Shown: positions 21,996-29,527, counted from the first letter of the stretch. The stretch: 46,923 bases of DNA from Candidatus Nomurabacteria bacterium (GCA_943354525.1 CALRCI010000001.1:1-46923), one strand, 5' to 3'. Made by a program: numbers and translations. Notes: generated by a model from the sequence alone, not told the origin.

Positions 21996-23012
21996 ATGCA
22001 GATCGCTCCGTCAAAAATGAGGCCTGAGGAATGGAATGCATTCGTATACCGGCACTATCCGCCGATCGGTGCATTCATGCAGACGTGGGAATGGGGCGAA
22101 TTCCAGAAATCGCTCGGCCGGTCTGTCGCACGCTACGAGATCCGCAAGCGAAGAGAGCGTGTCGGCGTATTCTTGCTCGTCGAGCACACGCTTCCGCTCG
22201 GATTCCGCTACGGCTACAGTCCACGCGGGCCGGTGCTCGATCCGGTATACGACCTGCAACTCGTGCTCTCTGCTCTTCGCGGATGGGCGCGGGCCAGATT
22301 TCCGAAATTGATTTTTATCCGGCTCGAGCCGCCGCTCGCGGAAATTGCGACTGCTGGAATCAAGGGCATTGCCGCTCCGAAATATTATATCCAGCCACGC
22401 CACAATACTGCCGTCGCGCTTGATGGTAGCGTCGAAACACTTTTGGCGAATCTGCATTCTTCCACGCGCTCCAATATTTCTCGCGCAGAGAAGCGTGGGG
22501 CGACGGTTGTCATACAAGACAAGCTCGCAGGCGGCGATTACACGGCCTTTCAGGAAATGATTCTCGAAACTGAGGCGCGCAACGGCGGTAAAAATATTTT
22601 CCCGAGCGAGATGTATCTCCGTTCATTCTTCGACACCATGCCAGCCAATACGGGAGTACACGATCCGCGGCAAATGACGCTCGGCATCTTCTACGGCTAC
22701 CATGAAGGCGAGGCGGCGGCGGCGCACTTCGTGCTTTTCTTCGGCGACACGGCGACATTTCTCTACGGCGCATCACGGACGAAGCATCTCAATTCCAAAG
22801 TCACCACGCTCCTCCACTGGGCGGGCATCATGCGTGCCAAGGAGCTCGGCCTCGCCCACTATGATATCGGCGGCGTCGATGAGACACGCTGGCCGTCGCT
22901 CACTGCGTTCAAGCAAAGATTCGGCGGACGCACCTGGAATTACGCCGGCAATATCGACATCATCATCCGCCCCCTCTTCTACTGGGTATACAACCTGCTC
23001 CATCGGAGCTAA
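21996..23012 (+). CDS. FemAB/FmhB-like peptidoglycan bridge aminoacyltransferase
   Basis: This 338-residue protein matches the FemX/FemAB (double GNAT) family, which adds amino acids from aminoacyl-tRNA to lipid II. Matching segments are FMQTWEWGEFQKSLGRSVAR, YGYSPRGPVLD, SSTRSNISRAEKRGATVV, a GEAAAAHFVLFFGDTATFLY strand, and the family-typical LGLAHYDIGGVDETRWPSLT then AFKQRFGGRTWNYAG. It would act at the inner face of the membrane. It shares a transcript with the DUF192 gene, and a new promoter follows it. Confidence 0.86.
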   Translation: MQIAPSKMRPEEWNAFVYRHYPPIGAFMQTWEWGEFQKSLGRSVARYEIRKRRERVGVFLLVEHTLPLGFRYGYSPRGPVLDPVYDLQLVLSALRGWARARFPKLIFIRLEPPLAEIATAGIKGIAAPKYYIQPRHNTAVALDGSVETLLANLHSSTRSNISRAEKRGATVVIQDKLAGGDYTAFQEMILETEARNGGKNIFPSEMYLRSFFDTMPANTGVHDPRQMTLGIFYGYHEGEAAAAHFVLFFGDTATFLYGASRTKHLNSKVTTLLHWAGIMRAKELGLAHYDIGGVDETRWPSLTAFKQRFGGRTWNYAGNIDIIIRPLFYWVYNLLHRS

Positions 23013-23048
23013 CACCTGCCCCGCGGAAACTTCGCCTTAGCGAGCTCT

Positions 23049-23077
23049 TTGACTTTATGGAATTTTAGCTGTATGGT
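23049..23077 (+). promoter_or_regulatory. Promoter of the amidohydrolase gene
   Basis: TTGACT (23049-23054), a 17-nt spacer and TATGGT (23072-23077). It predicts a 5' leader of about 20 nt, so unlike many genes here this one is not leaderless; no clear Shine-Dalgarno is visible. Confidence 0.65.
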
Positions 23078-23104
23078 AGAGAAAAATTCACTAAAAATAA
23101 ACTT

Positions 23105-24220
23105 ATGAAAACAAACTTCGAATTCATCGACGGTCATGGACACATACTGCCTATGCCCAATCAAATTCCTTATAGTATCAAAAAGAAAGGCTACTTTAAT
23201 GTGGTGATTGAACGCGATAGAGCTTTTATGGCTCAGTACTTCATCAAATGGAAACGGCCTATTTCTGACGAGACATTCTTCATCGAGCCTCGTCTTGAGT
23301 GGATGGCTAAGCATAATATTGCGCATACCGTGATGCTCACTCTGTCACAATTTTATTGCAATGGAATTCTAAAGAAAGATGCATTGGAAATAATAAAATT
23401 TCAAAATGATTTCCATGCAGAATTGCAATCGAAATACCCACGCCAAATCACTGCGGGATTCGTAGTTCAGCCATTATTTATTGGAGAAGCACTTATGGAA
23501 TGCGACAGAATGGTCAAACAAGGATTAAAAATTCTTTGTCTCCCGACTCATTATATAAATGATAAAGGTAATTTCGTATCATGCACGGATGAGAATTGTT
23601 GCAAATTATTTCGATTTGCCAATGACAATAATCTTGCTATTCATTTTCATCCCTACGATTATGAGAGAATGATACACATTGAAGACCTCGATGCATTTGG
23701 CGGAGGACATATCACCGCTATGGTGTACCTTACTGGACATTTTCATTATGTCTTTTCATGTAGAAACATTCATGGTAGATTCCCTGACCTTCGTTTCAAC
23801 TTATCCCATGGCAATATGATGGCGAATTTCAGCATGGGGAGAAAATCTCAATGGAAAGATGGCAGGCCGGATTACTTCGAAGGAGTTACTACGACTCCAG
23901 AAGAAGAGTTGCGCGCACCAAATGTTTTCTTTGATACTATCGTTCATGACCATCGCATAATCAGAGACCTCAAAGAAAAATCTGGTTCAGATAACATGAT
24001 TTTTGGTATAGATTCTCCGTATCCCTTAGGAGATGGTATAGATTATGTACAATCAAAAATTCCGAAATATCCTACCTACACACTGGACCTTGCGGAAGAA
24101 AATGACTTCATAACCGCAGATGAGAAATATGCGATTACGAGGGAACATGTGTTTGATTGGCTGTATGGCAAGAATTCTGAAAAAGCGGCCGCAGTAAAAA
24201 AAATGATTTTCGCGCCGTAA
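23105..24220 (+). CDS. ACMSD-like metal-dependent amidohydrolase
   Basis: This 371-residue protein resembles the amidohydrolase_2 (ACMSD, gamma-resorcylate decarboxylase) TIM-barrel family. The metal-binding pattern is visible: FIDGHGH near the N-terminus, AIHFHPYDYE (His) at about residue 180, LRFNLSHGNM (His) at about 240, and GIDSPYPLGDG (Asp) near 302. The reaction is probably decarboxylation or hydrolysis of a small acid; substrate unknown. The gene is more AT-rich than its neighbours and has its own promoter and terminator, so it looks like an acquired single-gene cassette. Confidence 0.78.
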   Translation: MKTNFEFIDGHGHILPMPNQIPYSIKKKGYFNVVIERDRAFMAQYFIKWKRPISDETFFIEPRLEWMAKHNIAHTVMLTLSQFYCNGILKKDALEIIKFQNDFHAELQSKYPRQITAGFVVQPLFIGEALMECDRMVKQGLKILCLPTHYINDKGNFVSCTDENCCKLFRFANDNNLAIHFHPYDYERMIHIEDLDAFGGGHITAMVYLTGHFHYVFSCRNIHGRFPDLRFNLSHGNMMANFSMGRKSQWKDGRPDYFEGVTTTPEEELRAPNVFFDTIVHDHRIIRDLKEKSGSDNMIFGIDSPYPLGDGIDYVQSKIPKYPTYTLDLAEENDFITADEKYAITREHVFDWLYGKNSEKAAAVKKMIFAP

Positions 24221-24255
24221 TATTCAAAATGAAACGACCACTTAACTAGAAAGTC

Positions 24256-24284
24256 AAAACTCTTCCGAATCTCGGAAGAGTTTT
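24256..24284 (+). terminator. Rho-independent terminator of the amidohydrolase gene
   Basis: A 13-bp perfect hairpin (24256-24268 with 24272-24284, loop ATC) followed by a T-run. Confidence 0.85.
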
Positions 24285-24322
24285 TTTATGTGTCACAAAG
24301 GGTTATACTAAAGCGTTACCCC

Positions 24323-24886
24323 ATGAGAAACACCTCTGACAACGAGAAATCGATCGGTAAACTCTTTCGCGAAGCTTCGGCCGGCGAACGGGAGGCGTTC
24401 GAGAAGCTCTACGCCGAGTTCTACACGCCGCTCTACCGCTACATGTATTTCCGGCTGAAGAACCGCTCCGACGCGCTCGACCTGACCCAGACAGTGTTCT
24501 TCAAATTCTGGAAAAACATCGGCAGTTACAAAGAAGCTGGCACGCCAAGCGCATTCCTCTATACGATCGCTCGAAACACGCTCATAGATTTCTTCCGCAC
24601 GAAGAAGCATGATGCAATCCCCTCCGACGAATTGGTCGCCAAGCAGGATGAAGCGACGGTCCCCGAATTGCCGAGAGATGATTCCTTCGCCGAAGAAATC
24701 AGGAACTCGCTCTTGATCCTCGGCGATTCCGAACGTGAAATTATCACCTTGCGATTCATGAGTGAATTATCCAATGCTGAAATTAGCACGATCACCGGCA
24801 AGACAGAGCCAGCCATCCGCCAAATCCAGTCCCGCGCACTCCGTGCCTTGCGCGAACACTTAAAAAATAAGAAACTATTTGAATAA
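24323..24886 (+). CDS. ECF-type sigma-70 family RNA polymerase sigma factor
   Basis: This 187-residue protein has region 2 (FEKLYAEFYTPLYRYMYFRL, then DLTQTVFFKFWKNIGSYKEA and PSAFLYTIARNTLIDFFRTK) and region 4 (DSEREIITLRFMSELSNAEI, then STITGKTEPAIRQIQSRALR) joined by an acidic linker, with no regions 1 or 3. It would redirect RNA polymerase in response to an envelope signal. ATG at 24323 is preferred to an upstream GTG at 24290 that precedes the TATACT (24304-24309). The next gene, a membrane protein, starts 1 nt after its stop codon. Confidence 0.92.
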   Translation: MRNTSDNEKSIGKLFREASAGEREAFEKLYAEFYTPLYRYMYFRLKNRSDALDLTQTVFFKFWKNIGSYKEAGTPSAFLYTIARNTLIDFFRTKKHDAIPSDELVAKQDEATVPELPRDDSFAEEIRNSLLILGDSEREIITLRFMSELSNAEISTITGKTEPAIRQIQSRALRALREHLKNKKLFE

Positions 24887-24887
24887 T

Positions 24888-25364
24888 ATGATCAACGAAT
24901 TCGACAATGACATCATAGAAGCTCTCGACGCGCATGAACGCGGTGATTTGGCGAATGCGCCAGAGAATGAGACGACTGCTCTGATTCGCGCACTCTCGCA
25001 TGCGAAAAACAGCGTTGCGCCTGGACGCACCGGTCTGCGCCAGATGCTTGCACATGCGCAGCCAAAGCGAAGCCCGTACATGAAATTCCTCCGACCGCTC
25101 ATGCTCGTGCCTGTCGGTGTAGTGGTACTTATTTTATTCGTACTCACTCGTCCAGCAACGGCACCGACCACCACTGAAAGCGTTCTCACCACCATCAAAC
25201 TTCCACCGGCTACTGGCAATGTCGATGATATCGCCACACTCCTCACTGAAACTACCCGCGCCGAAGGCGTCGCACTTATGAGCCAGTCAGTCGATCTGTC
25301 TCAAACAGCGAGCGAACAAGCAGTTACTTCATTTTCAAATGACAATGCAGAAAACACACTTTAA
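24888..25364 (+). CDS. Single-pass membrane protein, candidate anti-sigma factor
   Basis: This 158-residue protein has an N-terminal cytoplasmic part of about 65 residues (acidic, helical, with HERGDLANAPENETTALIRA), one membrane helix near residues 68-86 (PLMLVPVGVVVLILFVLT) and a Thr/Ser-rich outer part. The layout and position directly after an ECF sigma gene (1-nt gap) fit a membrane-bound anti-sigma factor. There is no recognisable zinc anti-sigma motif (HxxxCxxC), so the role rests on context. Its last codons overlap the start of the next gene by 26 nt. Confidence 0.68.
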   Translation: MINEFDNDIIEALDAHERGDLANAPENETTALIRALSHAKNSVAPGRTGLRQMLAHAQPKRSPYMKFLRPLMLVPVGVVVLILFVLTRPATAPTTTESVLTTIKLPPATGNVDDIATLLTETTRAEGVALMSQSVDLSQTASEQAVTSFSNDNAENTL

Positions 25365-26076
25365 AATTCTGCTCGCAACAATCCTTTTCGTCCTTCCGTT
25401 TTCGGCGAGCGCGCGAGTTCTCGCACCCAAGCCGCCGCATCCGGAAATCTGCCGCAAAATCGAATCTCTCCAGAACCAGAAACAGACGCAGGCCGCCGCG
25501 CTCAAGCGCACGCTCGCGACCAAACATAATTTTGACGCAACTCATTTCATCGAAATCTCAGGCGCCGCCGATGAGGCGCTGACCAAAGCTCGAGCAACTG
25601 AAGACACTGCCTTCGCCGCGCAGATCGCCGCGCTCATGACGCACGCCGATACGCCGGCAAAAGTGGCAGCCGTCGAGACATTCGAAGCAACCATGCGCCA
25701 AGCAATCACCGCTCGCCGAGTAGCCAATGATACGGCACTCATCAATTACCGTACTGCGATTACAGCGACGCTCGAAGCCCGAACGACGAAGATCGAGACT
25801 CTGGTTTCCACGCTTGCGGAAAGACAGCAAACAGCGCTCGGTGACGGACGCAAGAACTGCCAGAACAACGCGCGTGATCCTCATTTCGCGCAGATGCTGA
25901 AATCGAATCTCGAAGAAGCCAATAATAATTTCCGTGACGCCAAGCAGGATCTCGATATGAACTCTGATATCGCAGGACTGAACAAGATCAAACAAGATGC
26001 GATTCTCGCCGCAGAAACTACGTTCAAGGCAACACTCGCAACGGCAACAGCGACACTGCGCACGGCATTGAAATAA
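25339..26076 (+). CDS. Exported Ala-rich coiled-coil protein
   Basis: This 245-residue protein starts with a signal peptide (KILLATILFVLPFSASA). The rest is strongly helical and rich in Ala, Thr, Lys and Glu (repeated TRAEDT/AAIAALM-like helices), likely a coiled coil. Two cysteines (EICRK, KNCQNN) could form a disulfide. It overlaps the candidate anti-sigma gene by 26 nt; ATG at 25345 is an alternative start. The operon order sigma, membrane protein, secreted helical protein suggests a periplasmic sensor or a target, but I know of no family match. Confidence 0.7.
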   Translation: MTMQKTHFKILLATILFVLPFSASARVLAPKPPHPEICRKIESLQNQKQTQAAALKRTLATKHNFDATHFIEISGAADEALTKARATEDTAFAAQIAALMTHADTPAKVAAVETFEATMRQAITARRVANDTALINYRTAITATLEARTTKIETLVSTLAERQQTALGDGRKNCQNNARDPHFAQMLKSNLEEANNNFRDAKQDLDMNSDIAGLNKIKQDAILAAETTFKATLATATATLRTALK

Positions 26077-26097
26077 ACAATATGTTACAATAATCCT

Positions 26098-26562
26098 ATG
26101 GATAAGACTCCCCGATTCGAATGGATGACGGAAGAATACACGTTCGTGGAACGCTCGACGGACTGGTTCTGGGCTGTCGGTCTCGCCGCAGTCGCACTCG
26201 CCGTCGTCGCAATACTTTTTGGTGATGCACTCTTTGGTGTCGTGATTATTCTCGGAGCCGCATCTATCGCCATGCTTTCTATCCGTCGGCCTGAAACTGT
26301 CGCAATCGCCATCGGCGAACGCGGCATCAAGATCCGTGAAGTATTCTACCGGTACAGTGACATCCCTGCATTTTGGGTCGACGAACGGCCTGACGGCAAC
26401 GAGCTCATCATCATGACGAAGCGATTTTTCCTCCCACAGGTCGCCATCCCCCTCCATGAGATCGATGCCGATGCCGTACGCGAATTCCTCAAAGAAAAAA
26501 TCGAAGAAAAAGAAATGCGCGAACCGCGCTATCACAAAATACTCGAAATGATTGGATTATAA
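26098..26562 (+). CDS. Two-helix membrane protein with PH-like C-terminal domain, hypothetical
   Basis: This 154-residue protein has a soluble start (TPRFEWMTEEYTFVERSTDW), two adjacent membrane helices (about residues 25-60) and a cytosolic beta-rich part. That part (ETVAIAIGERGIKIREVFYR, then SDIPAFWVDERPDGNELIIM) looks like a bacterial PH-type domain, and a charged helix (REFLKEKIEEKEMREP) ends it. Function unknown. An extended -10 (TGT TACAAT) ends 6 nt before ATG, so it is leaderless and separate from the sigma operon. Its TAA is inside the following hairpin. Confidence 0.72.
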   Translation: MDKTPRFEWMTEEYTFVERSTDWFWAVGLAAVALAVVAILFGDALFGVVIILGAASIAMLSIRRPETVAIAIGERGIKIREVFYRYSDIPAFWVDERPDGNELIIMTKRFFLPQVAIPLHEIDADAVREFLKEKIEEKEMREPRYHKILEMIGL

Positions 26563-26590
26563 AAAGACTGCACTACTGCAGTCTTTTTAT
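26559..26590 (+). terminator. Terminator covering the stop codon of the 154-aa gene
   Basis: A 14-bp perfect hairpin (26559-26572 with 26577-26590, loop CTAC); the left arm includes the TAA. A T-run is in the right arm. Confidence 0.8.
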
Positions 26591-26592
26591 TT

Positions 26593-26728
26593 GGTGATCC
26601 CGCCAGGAATCTTTCCTTACAGGAACAGTACACCTTTTGCATTTTCTCGAAGCAGGGCTTCTCGAAAATAAGCAAAAGGTATTCGATTCCTGGACGTGAG
26701 TGAAGCAGTTCACTCACTCGGGATCACC
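26593..26728 (-). other. Strongly folded three-way-junction element carrying a copy of the tRNA-Arg 3' end
   Basis: P1 is a 10-bp stem (26593-26602 with 26719-26728). P2 is a 9-bp stem (26603-26611 with 26685-26693) that holds an 8-bp P3 (26633-26640 with 26672-26679), an extension and an AGG loop. P4 is a 9-bp stem (26696-26704 with 26709-26717). All four stems are perfect and the junction is tight (2 and 1 unpaired nt). The first 19 nt, GGTGATCCCGCCAGGAATC, recur exactly at 26772-26790 in the tRNA-Arg gene, where they are its T-arm, acceptor and downstream CC. On the minus strand the element would end like the tRNA. Confidence 0.7.
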
Positions 26729-26731
26729 CAA

Positions 26732-26767
26732 AGAAAAAGGCCGCCTCTTTCGAGACGGCCTTTTTCT
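26732..26767 (-). terminator. Terminator of tRNA-Arg(GCG)
   Basis: A 12-bp hairpin (26732-26743 with 26756-26767), GCC-rich inside and T-rich outside, located between the tRNA and the folded element. It would stop leftward transcription before the element unless read through. Confidence 0.8.
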
Positions 26768-26773
26768 AACGGG

Positions 26774-26845
26774 TGATCCCGCCAGGAATCGAACCTGGAT
26801 TTACAGTTCCGCAAACTATTGTCCTATCCGTTGAACGACGGGACC
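26774..26845 (-). tRNA. tRNA-Arg (anticodon GCG)
   Basis: Acceptor GGTCCCG pairs with CGGGATC (one G/T pair), discriminator A. The anticodon loop is TTGCGGA and the T-arm CCAGGTTCGATTCCTGG. CCA is not encoded; the genome continues CCC. GCG is used where many bacteria have ACG converted to inosine. Confidence 0.9.
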
Positions 26846-26900
26846 GTCGAACGCTTTGCACTATACGCTATTTCGCCTTTTTATTCAACTGAACTGTTTT

Positions 26901-27161
26901 TTATTTCCCCGTCGCCCAATCTTTGAGTTCCGCAAATGTTACTTCGCCACAGAGAAATGAGTCACTATCGCTATTCCAGAGAAACGGCACTCCCCCACAG
27001 CGCTCACGATCGGCAGATTCGAGAAGTCGTGCGTTCACTTCATTGTGCCAACATTCGACACGTTCGACGGTGATATTGTTTTCTTGTTCGAGACGAAGGA
27101 GTAACGGAACTATTTCTTCGCAATGCGGACATTCAGTTCCATAGAAAAATTTGAGAGCCAT
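26901..27161 (-). CDS. Thioredoxin/glutaredoxin-fold protein with CPHC motif
   Basis: This 86-residue protein opens with the strand-loop-helix of a redox fold: LKFFYGTECPHCEEIVPLLL, with CPHC at about residues 11-14. ITVERVECWHNEVNARLL follows, then CGGVPFLWN, where the cis-Pro region (GVPFL) is preserved. CPHC is the DsbA-type active site, here on a glutaredoxin-sized scaffold. Extra cysteines (WHN-preceding C and RC-GGVP) are unusual. No signal peptide, so it is cytoplasmic. It begins 1 nt before the stop of the upstream Gmad2-domain gene, so the two are co-transcribed. Confidence 0.82.
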   Translation of the reverse strand: MALKFFYGTECPHCEEIVPLLLRLEQENNITVERVECWHNEVNARLLESADRERCGGVPFLWNSDSDSFLCGEVTFAELKDWATGK

Positions 27162-27162
27162 T

Positions 27163-27648
27163 TTATTTAGTGACAGTTACGGGAACGAGCAGGACGCTCT
27201 GATCTGGTCCATCTGACGGATTTTCTTCTATAAACGCAAGTGTATAGTGACCAGTAGCGATATCAGGAATGTTCATCTCGGCACTAAATCCAACGGGATT
27301 CTCAGTCATCCAGTCTTCTGACGTTGCGAGCTGTTTCGTGACCAATTCTTTGCCATGGTCATCCAAGAGTGTCACGGTGCCCGCCACCGCTTCGAATACC
27401 GTCCAACTACAGCCAAGCGCATCTTTCTGACGATTATCGACAGTTGCTGTCGCAGTGTAGGTTGTATGTGCAGCAAACGTTGCCGGTGAAGTGACCGTGA
27501 GTCCGCACTCGGAGAGCGTCGCCGATGCGGTGACACTATCTGATTTCTGTGTGCCGAAATGCAGGACGAGCAAGATAGCGGCCAGTATCAGAATAATGAG
27601 GGCGAGAATGATTTTACGAGTTTTGTTCTGCATGGTGAATTTCTGCAT
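27163..27648 (-). CDS. Membrane-anchored Gmad2-domain protein
   Basis: This 161-residue protein has an N-terminal membrane anchor (IILALIILILAAILLVLHFG) and an extracytoplasmic Ig-like domain of the Gmad2 type. The pattern is LTVTSPATFAAHTTYTATAT, TVTLLDDHGKELVTKQLATS, the diagnostic EDWMTENPVGFSAEMNIP and GHYTLAFIEENPSDGPDQS. Gmad2 domains occur in sporulation and surface proteins and probably bind peptidoglycan or protein partners. ATG at 27648 is chosen because TGT TACTAT ends 6 nt before it. It precedes the CPHC thiol protein in one operon, and its own two cysteines could be substrates of such chemistry only if that protein were exported. Confidence 0.75.
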   Translation of the reverse strand: MQKFTMQNKTRKIILALIILILAAILLVLHFGTQKSDSVTASATLSECGLTVTSPATFAAHTTYTATATVDNRQKDALGCSWTVFEAVAGTVTLLDDHGKELVTKQLATSEDWMTENPVGFSAEMNIPDIATGHYTLAFIEENPSDGPDQSVLLVPVTVTK

Positions 27649-27663
27649 ACATCTATAGTAACA

Positions 27664-27691
27664 CAAAACACGACTATCGAGTCGTGTTTTG
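27664..27691 (-). terminator. Terminator of rpsT
   Basis: A 12-bp perfect hairpin (27664-27675 with 27680-27691, loop ATCG), GTCGTG inside and AAAAC/GTTTT outside, 6 nt after the rpsT stop codon on the leftward strand. Confidence 0.8.
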
Positions 27692-27697
27692 GACTGC

Positions 27698-27961
27698 TTA
27701 TTTAGCTGGTTTTGTGATGCGAGCGAGACGGGATTTCTTGCGAGATGCGTTGTTCTTCTTGATGACGCCGCGCTTGCCGGCCTTGTCGATGGCTGCGAAT
27801 GCGACAGGAAGAAGCTTTGCTGCTTCGTCGAGCTTCTTTTCGTGGACGAGTTTCTCGACTTTCTTAATAGTTTCTTTGAGTGTCTTCTTGCGGCGATCGT
27901 TGATGGCTTTCTTGCGTTTGCTGCCGCGGAGCGCCTTCTTAGCTGATTGAATGATTGGCAT
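27698..27961 (-). CDS. rpsT: 30S ribosomal protein S20
   Basis: This 87-residue basic helical protein is S20, a 16S rRNA-binding primary assembly protein. Typical features are MPIIQSAKKALRGSKRKKAI, the long basic helices (NDRRKKTLKETIKKVEKLVH) and the late AAKLLPVAFAAIDKAGKRGV then IKKNNASRKKSRLARITK. Length is normal. A heptamer array lies directly upstream of the start codon. Confidence 0.95.
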   Translation of the reverse strand: MPIIQSAKKALRGSKRKKAINDRRKKTLKETIKKVEKLVHEKKLDEAAKLLPVAFAAIDKAGKRGVIKKNNASRKKSRLARITKPAK

Positions 27962-27965
27962 AATA

Positions 27966-28000
27966 GATTAGGTGCTAGGTTCTAGTGATTAGGTTCTAGT
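27966..28000. repeat. Degenerate heptamer array upstream of rpsT (5 units)
   Basis: Five 7-nt units: GATTAGG, TGCTAGG, TTCTAGT, GATTAGG, TTCTAGT. It lies 4 nt from the rpsT start codon, so it is in or near the rpsT leader. The unit consensus is shared with the array at 46379-46413. Confidence 0.68.
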
Positions 28001-28114
28001 AGTAAATGTCCCGCCGATGAGCGGTATGAAGCCACGAGACACGCAAACTTCAATGAGCGCATACTACCAGAAATTGCCGATTGGCGCAAACAGCCAATCT
28101 GCTATACTGACTGC

Positions 28115-28690
28115 ATGATTGCACGCCTTTCGGGTACTATCGCGGATATCGGAGAAAAGCACCTTGTCGTGGATGTCCATGGCGTAGGCTATAAGCTCTT
28201 CGTGACCCCAGATTTGGCCCTTGAAGCCATTCTCGGCGATGAGCGCGTATTTGCTACGTATATGTCTGTCCGGGAAAACGCCATTGACCTGTATGGCTTT
28301 CGCGATGAGAACGAGCGTGGATTCTTCGAACTCCTCCTCGACGTCTCCGGTATCGGGCCGAAATCTGCTCTGACAATTCTCGCCATGGCACCAATCGAAG
28401 TCCTCTCGCGTGCCATCGGCACGGGCGATGTCGGTTATCTCACGAAAGTCTCTGGCATCGGCCGAAAAACTGCTGAGAAAATCGTCATCGAACTCCGTGA
28501 TAAACTACGCGCACATTCTTCGGATGAATCACGCGCCTCGCTCTCTGCCGACAGCGATGTCATTGAAGCGCTCCGCACGCTCGGGTACAAAGACAACGAT
28601 GCGCGCGATGCCGTGAAGCAAATTCCCCTGACTGCGACGAGCACGAACGAACGCATCAAAGAAGCACTTCGAATTCTCGGCGGAAAATAA
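28115..28690 (+). CDS. ruvA: Holliday junction branch migration protein RuvA
   Basis: This 191-residue protein is RuvA, which tetramerises on four-way junctions and recruits RuvB. The N-terminal OB fold (IARLSGTIADIGEKHLVVDV then HGVGYKLFV), the two helix-hairpin-helix motifs (DVSGIGPKSALTIL and KVSGIGRKTAEKIV) and the C-terminal domain III (SDVIEALRTLGYKDNDARDA) are all present. TGC TATACT ends 6 nt before ATG (leaderless). It stands alone, separate from ruvB-yebC-ruvC at 44-46 kb. Confidence 0.95.
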   Translation: MIARLSGTIADIGEKHLVVDVHGVGYKLFVTPDLALEAILGDERVFATYMSVRENAIDLYGFRDENERGFFELLLDVSGIGPKSALTILAMAPIEVLSRAIGTGDVGYLTKVSGIGRKTAEKIVIELRDKLRAHSSDESRASLSADSDVIEALRTLGYKDNDARDAVKQIPLTATSTNERIKEALRILGGK

Positions 28691-28691
28691 A

Positions 28692-28719
28692 AACACTGAA
28701 GTACTACTACTTCAGTGTT
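28692..28719 (-). terminator. Terminator of the 225-aa membrane gene
   Basis: A 12-bp perfect hairpin (28692-28703 with 28708-28719, loop CTAC). The T-run lies on the leftward strand, so it fits the convergent 225-aa gene; it may also slow ruvA transcripts. Confidence 0.7.
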
Positions 28720-28733
28720 AAAAAAATAATCTT

Positions 28734-29411
28734 TCAGGAAAAATGATAGACCAGCAGCAATCCCACTGCTCCGGCCAAATTGGTGGACTCATTGAACGCA
28801 ATTCTTCTTTTCTCAGCCGTGCTCTCCGTCAACCACATATCTGCCAAGTTCTGCAGTAACCGGAACACGATGATGCCCGTGCCGAAATAAATCGCAAACC
28901 ATGAAATTCCATCGGTGCCATTATTCCAGATATGAAATGCGAAGAGAATCTGTGCGGCAATCAGCACGAGTGCGACCGTATCAGCCATCTTGCGCAAATC
29001 AACTCTGGGCTCGATGAAAATCTGTTTCAATAATTTATAAACTATGAAACTCAAGATAATAACCGAAAGCCAGATATCATACTTCTGCGCGATCGGGTTT
29101 CGGGTCTCGATTCGACGGCAGATGAACTGATAGATGTAATACGGTTGGCCCAGAGTGCCCAGGGCATAGCAGAGACAGCGGAAAATTTTCGGCAAATCCA
29201 GCGGACGGGTCAACAATTTTATTGAGAGTGCCAGATTGAATGCGAAGAAAAACAGCAGTGCCACGTAGAATCCGAGAAATATCCCGCTGCTCTCAGGAGT
29301 AATCGCATGAATTTGATAGACATAGCCAACTGCCGCTAAGACGCCTTGGACCACTGCGACACAGACCGTAATCTGAGTGTTTAATCGGAATTTGTTTATT
29401 CTTTTTTTCAT
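28734..29411 (-). CDS. Polytopic membrane protein, hypothetical
   Basis: This 225-residue protein has about six hydrophobic helices (around residues 14-32, 43-67, 75-95, 110-130, 146-166 and 172-190). The connecting loops are short and basic (KRINKFRLN, RRIETRNPIAQK, EPRVDLRK), and a C-terminal STNLAGAVGLLLVYHF ends it. I do not recognise a family or catalytic motif. It is a single-gene unit facing ruvA with its own terminator. Membrane location is clear; function unknown. Confidence 0.7.
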   Translation of the reverse strand: MKKRINKFRLNTQITVCVAVVQGVLAAVGYVYQIHAITPESSGIFLGFYVALLFFFAFNLALSIKLLTRPLDLPKIFRCLCYALGTLGQPYYIYQFICRRIETRNPIAQKYDIWLSVIILSFIVYKLLKQIFIEPRVDLRKMADTVALVLIAAQILFAFHIWNNGTDGISWFAIYFGTGIIVFRLLQNLADMWLTESTAEKRRIAFNESTNLAGAVGLLLVYHFS

Positions 29412-29527
29412 GGTAAGTCATAGTTTTTTAATGAAGAAATGGCTCTCATTTAATCATGAATACGCCATAAACACAACCTGGATTCAGGCCTGCACAACAC
29501 ATACCGCTCCTATGCTACAATGCCGCT

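Noticed and set aside
24290..24322. GTG start extending the sigma factor by 11 residues
   Set aside because: The extension spans the TATACT promoter element and would not be transcribed from it.
25558..26535. A 325-codon leftward open frame
   Set aside because: It runs antisense across the end of the secreted coiled-coil gene and the 154-aa membrane gene, both of which have better composition, membrane or signal segments and promoters.
26593..26728. A second, degenerate tRNA-Arg pseudogene
   Set aside because: Only the 3'-terminal 19 nt match; the remainder forms other perfect stems instead of a decayed cloverleaf.
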